DNA of 64,000 bases, from assembly GCF_021440085.1 (NCBI RefSeq), contig NZ_JAKCPW010000001.1, positions 434,001-498,000 of the forward strand, in the 5' to 3' direction. Below the pieces are notes generated by a model that was not told the origin of the DNA, searched no databases, and saw only the letters and a program-made list of their open reading frames with translations. Within the stretch, counting starts at the first letter, position 1; each line of letters begins with the position of its first letter. Made by a program: the position numbers and the translations under genes. This document shows positions 62,478 through 64,000 of the stretch, one piece after another. The stretch comes from Dyadobacter sp. CY261 (GTDB taxonomy: Bacteria > Bacteroidota > Bacteroidia > Cytophagales > Spirosomataceae).

Positions 62478-62608
62478 ACAAAGACGGGTTATAGATGATA
62501 ATTGAAATATACAAAACAAATCATAGCATGCAAATTATTACCTTTCGGGTTTAACATCCATCCGAAGTCGCGCTTTGCATTGAGTTCAGCCGCTTCTCTC
62601 AAAAAATA

Positions 62609-63388
62609 ATGCCCGAAAATATAGTTCTGCGTTCCACTTACCTTGAAAGGGAAGTAGCTGTTTCCGTATTACTGCCGATCGGTTTCGAAAGGTCCGCGAC
62701 TTATCCGTTGGTTCTCTTCAACGATGGACAGGATTTCCAAGATTTACGAATGGAAGGAGCTGCGGAAGCATTGCAATTGGAGAAAAAAATGATCCCGTGC
62801 GTGATAGCAGGTATTCATGCGAATGGTGCCCGCGTGCAAGAGTACGGTATTGCGCACCAGCCCGACTACGCAGGCCGGGGTGACAAAGCCGGTCTAACCA
62901 CATCTTTTGTATTATATGAACTCATCCCGCATTTGGCCGAAAAATATAATACTGCCACAACAGGCATTACCTATGCCGGCTGCTCGTTGGGCGGGTTAAT
63001 GGCGCTGGACGCGGTCTGGAACCATCCCGAGGTGTTTGCTACCGCAGGTGTGTTCTCGGGCTCGCTTTGGTGGCGGCAGAAAGCGCTGGATGAAGGTTAT
63101 TCCGAAACGGACCGCATTATGCACCGGCACATCCGCGAAACGCAAAGGCGGTCTGATCTGAGGTTCTGGTTTCAGTGCGGCACCTGGGACGAGTACGACG
63201 ACCGTGATGACGACGGGGTGATCGATTCGATTCAGGATACGCTTGAATGCATAGCCGAACTCGAAAGGAAAAGTTATCGGTGGGGACGGGATATCCGATA
63301 TGTGGAGGTAAAAGAAGGGATGCACAACCCTGAAACGTGGGCAAAAGCCCTTCCTGACTTCCTAGAATGGGCGTCAGGAAGGCGATAG
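62609..63388 (+). CDS. Alpha/beta hydrolase esterase, divergent from the ligase operon
   Basis: A 259-residue enterochelin-esterase-like protein. The N-terminal beta strands (REVAVSVLLPIGFE), VLFNDGQDFQD, nucleophile Ser in YAGCSLGGLMALDA (about 119), Asp region CGTWDEYDDRDDDGV and His in EGMHNPETW (about 246) are visible. It shares the GCSxGG nucleophile elbow with the esterase encoded by the neighbouring divergent gene, which suggests an old duplication. Confidence 0.9.
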   Translation: MPENIVLRSTYLEREVAVSVLLPIGFERSATYPLVLFNDGQDFQDLRMEGAAEALQLEKKMIPCVIAGIHANGARVQEYGIAHQPDYAGRGDKAGLTTSFVLYELIPHLAEKYNTATTGITYAGCSLGGLMALDAVWNHPEVFATAGVFSGSLWWRQKALDEGYSETDRIMHRHIRETQRRSDLRFWFQCGTWDEYDDRDDDGVIDSIQDTLECIAELERKSYRWGRDIRYVEVKEGMHNPETWAKALPDFLEWASGRR

Positions 63389-63393
63389 CAAAA

Positions 63394-64000
63394 CTACAAT
63401 TCTGACAAAAAGGCCATTGTGTCTACCGAATCGGCATAATCGCTCAATGCTGGTAGCTGGGCAACACCAAAAGGGATAATACCCGGAATGCCGGTCGATT
63501 CGCTGCCGACTATGCATTGAATTTTTTCCTCCGATTCCGAAAGCACCTGCTGCGCCTCTTTCAGCGAGTTGTATGTTTCGTAATGCAATACACTGATCGC
63601 CGACACCAAAGTAGGGCTTTCGGTAATCAGCAGGAAGTTATTATCGAAATGCGGGACCCTGTTTACGAGGAATATCGACTTGTTGTATTCGTAATTGTTA
63701 AAATACTTGTGGTGATTGATGTAGTCCGGCGCCATATCCTCAATCGCTTCGTAAAACTTGGTAAAATCATATCCTGCGGGAACCATAAGTTTGGAAACAT
63801 TCCGGCAGCCAAGGCCAAAGTATTGTAGTATATCGCTACCCAGTGCCTTCAATTCTTCGGTAGTTTCGGCGCCCGTCAGCACGGCGACCGATGTCCGGTT
63901 CTTACGAATAATATGCGGTTTCTTGGCAAAATAGTAATGGAAGTAACGGGCGGTGTTGTCGCTTCCGGTAGCAATGTAGGCGTCGGAATCGTTAAGGCGC
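63394..64000 (-). CDS. Acyl-CoA reductase, LuxC family (5' end outside window)
   Basis: The frame is open from TGA/TAA-type stop at 63394 to the window edge (about 200 visible residues). The start shown by an internal GTG at 63882 is not the real one, since the frame continues upstream with SDAYIATGSDNTARYFHYYF and IIRKNRTSVAVLTG, typical of the LuxC acyl-CoA reductase core. These enzymes reduce long-chain acyl-CoA to aldehyde with NADPH. The catalytic Cys lies upstream and is not seen (probably beyond the window or in NGCRN-like region). It converges with the esterase gene, ending five bases from it. Confidence 0.85.
   Translation of the reverse strand, partial: RLNDSDAYIATGSDNTARYFHYYFAKKPHIIRKNRTSVAVLTGAETTEELKALGSDILQYFGLGCRNVSKLMVPAGYDFTKFYEAIEDMAPDYINHHKYFNNYEYNKSIFLVNRVPHFDNNFLLITESPTLVSAISVLHYETYNSLKEAQQVLSESEEKIQCIVGSESTGIPGIIPFGVAQLPALSDYADSVDTMAFLSEL

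Overview
The window looks like a chromosomal stretch from a member of the Bacteroidota, probably a Cytophagales bacterium of the Dyadobacter/Spirosoma type (inference). The grounds are a type IX secretion sorting tail on a secreted phosphatase, many short lipobox lipoproteins, DUF983 and DUF2461 proteins, a SusC-free metabolism with PVC-type cytochromes, sparse Shine-Dalgarno sequences and moderate GC content. No rRNA, tRNA, CRISPR array, prophage or intact insertion sequence was recognised. Most genes are housekeeping or ordinary accessory genes in short operons, often with ATGA or TGATG overlaps.

Region 1-5.8 kb: a secreted purple-acid-phosphatase-like protein (cut by the window start) coupled to a di-heme peroxidase, a lipoprotein, an AraC regulator and a DUF983 protein. 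Region 5.9-12.9 kb: a five-gene signalling operon on the minus strand (two hybrid histidine kinases, a stand-alone receiver, CheR and CheB) with no chemoreceptor. Region 13.1-20.0 kb: a small unknown gene, glgX-treZ for glycogen debranching and trehalose release, a lipoprotein, an arabinose-isomerase-like protein, and a 55-residue hydrophilic protein with its own terminator. Region 20.1-24.7 kb: an RlmL-type rRNA methyltransferase, a TetR-oxidoreductase pair with two matching operators, and a GT39-type membrane glycosyltransferase.

Region 24.7-41.4 kb: a PVC-type cytochrome c/dehydrogenase lipoprotein with an MFS sugar-acid transporter, SurE, a lipid kinase, a ferredoxin-NADP reductase/ferredoxin pair, an SGNH hydrolase, a proteasome-like Anbu peptidase without its usual partners, an M28 peptidase, an MMPL/RND transporter, a METTL25-like methyltransferase, a TPR histidine kinase and a 3-methyladenine glycosylase. 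Region 41.4-53.3 kb: yicC, a striking 9-copy heptamer repeat, pdxA, a 2-hydroxyacid dehydrogenase, rplY-prs, PAP2 phosphatase-trpS, a toxin-antitoxin pair whose toxin carries a nonsense codon, DUF2461, dnaE and trxA.

Region 53.3-64 kb: a remnant of an HTH/antitoxin gene with palindromic repeats, then a long minus-strand run: alpha/beta esterase, ATP-grasp with a 134-residue Ala/Lys/Pro/Thr tail, GCS2 carboxylate-amine ligase, class I glutamine amidotransferase, circularly permuted ATP-grasp, class III aminotransferase, aldose epimerase-like protein, Crp/Fnr regulator and a membrane protein. A second esterase diverges from it and a LuxC-type acyl-CoA reductase is cut by the window end. The three different peptide-bond-forming ligases next to an amidotransferase and hydrolases are the best candidate here for an undescribed small-molecule or peptide-modification pathway.
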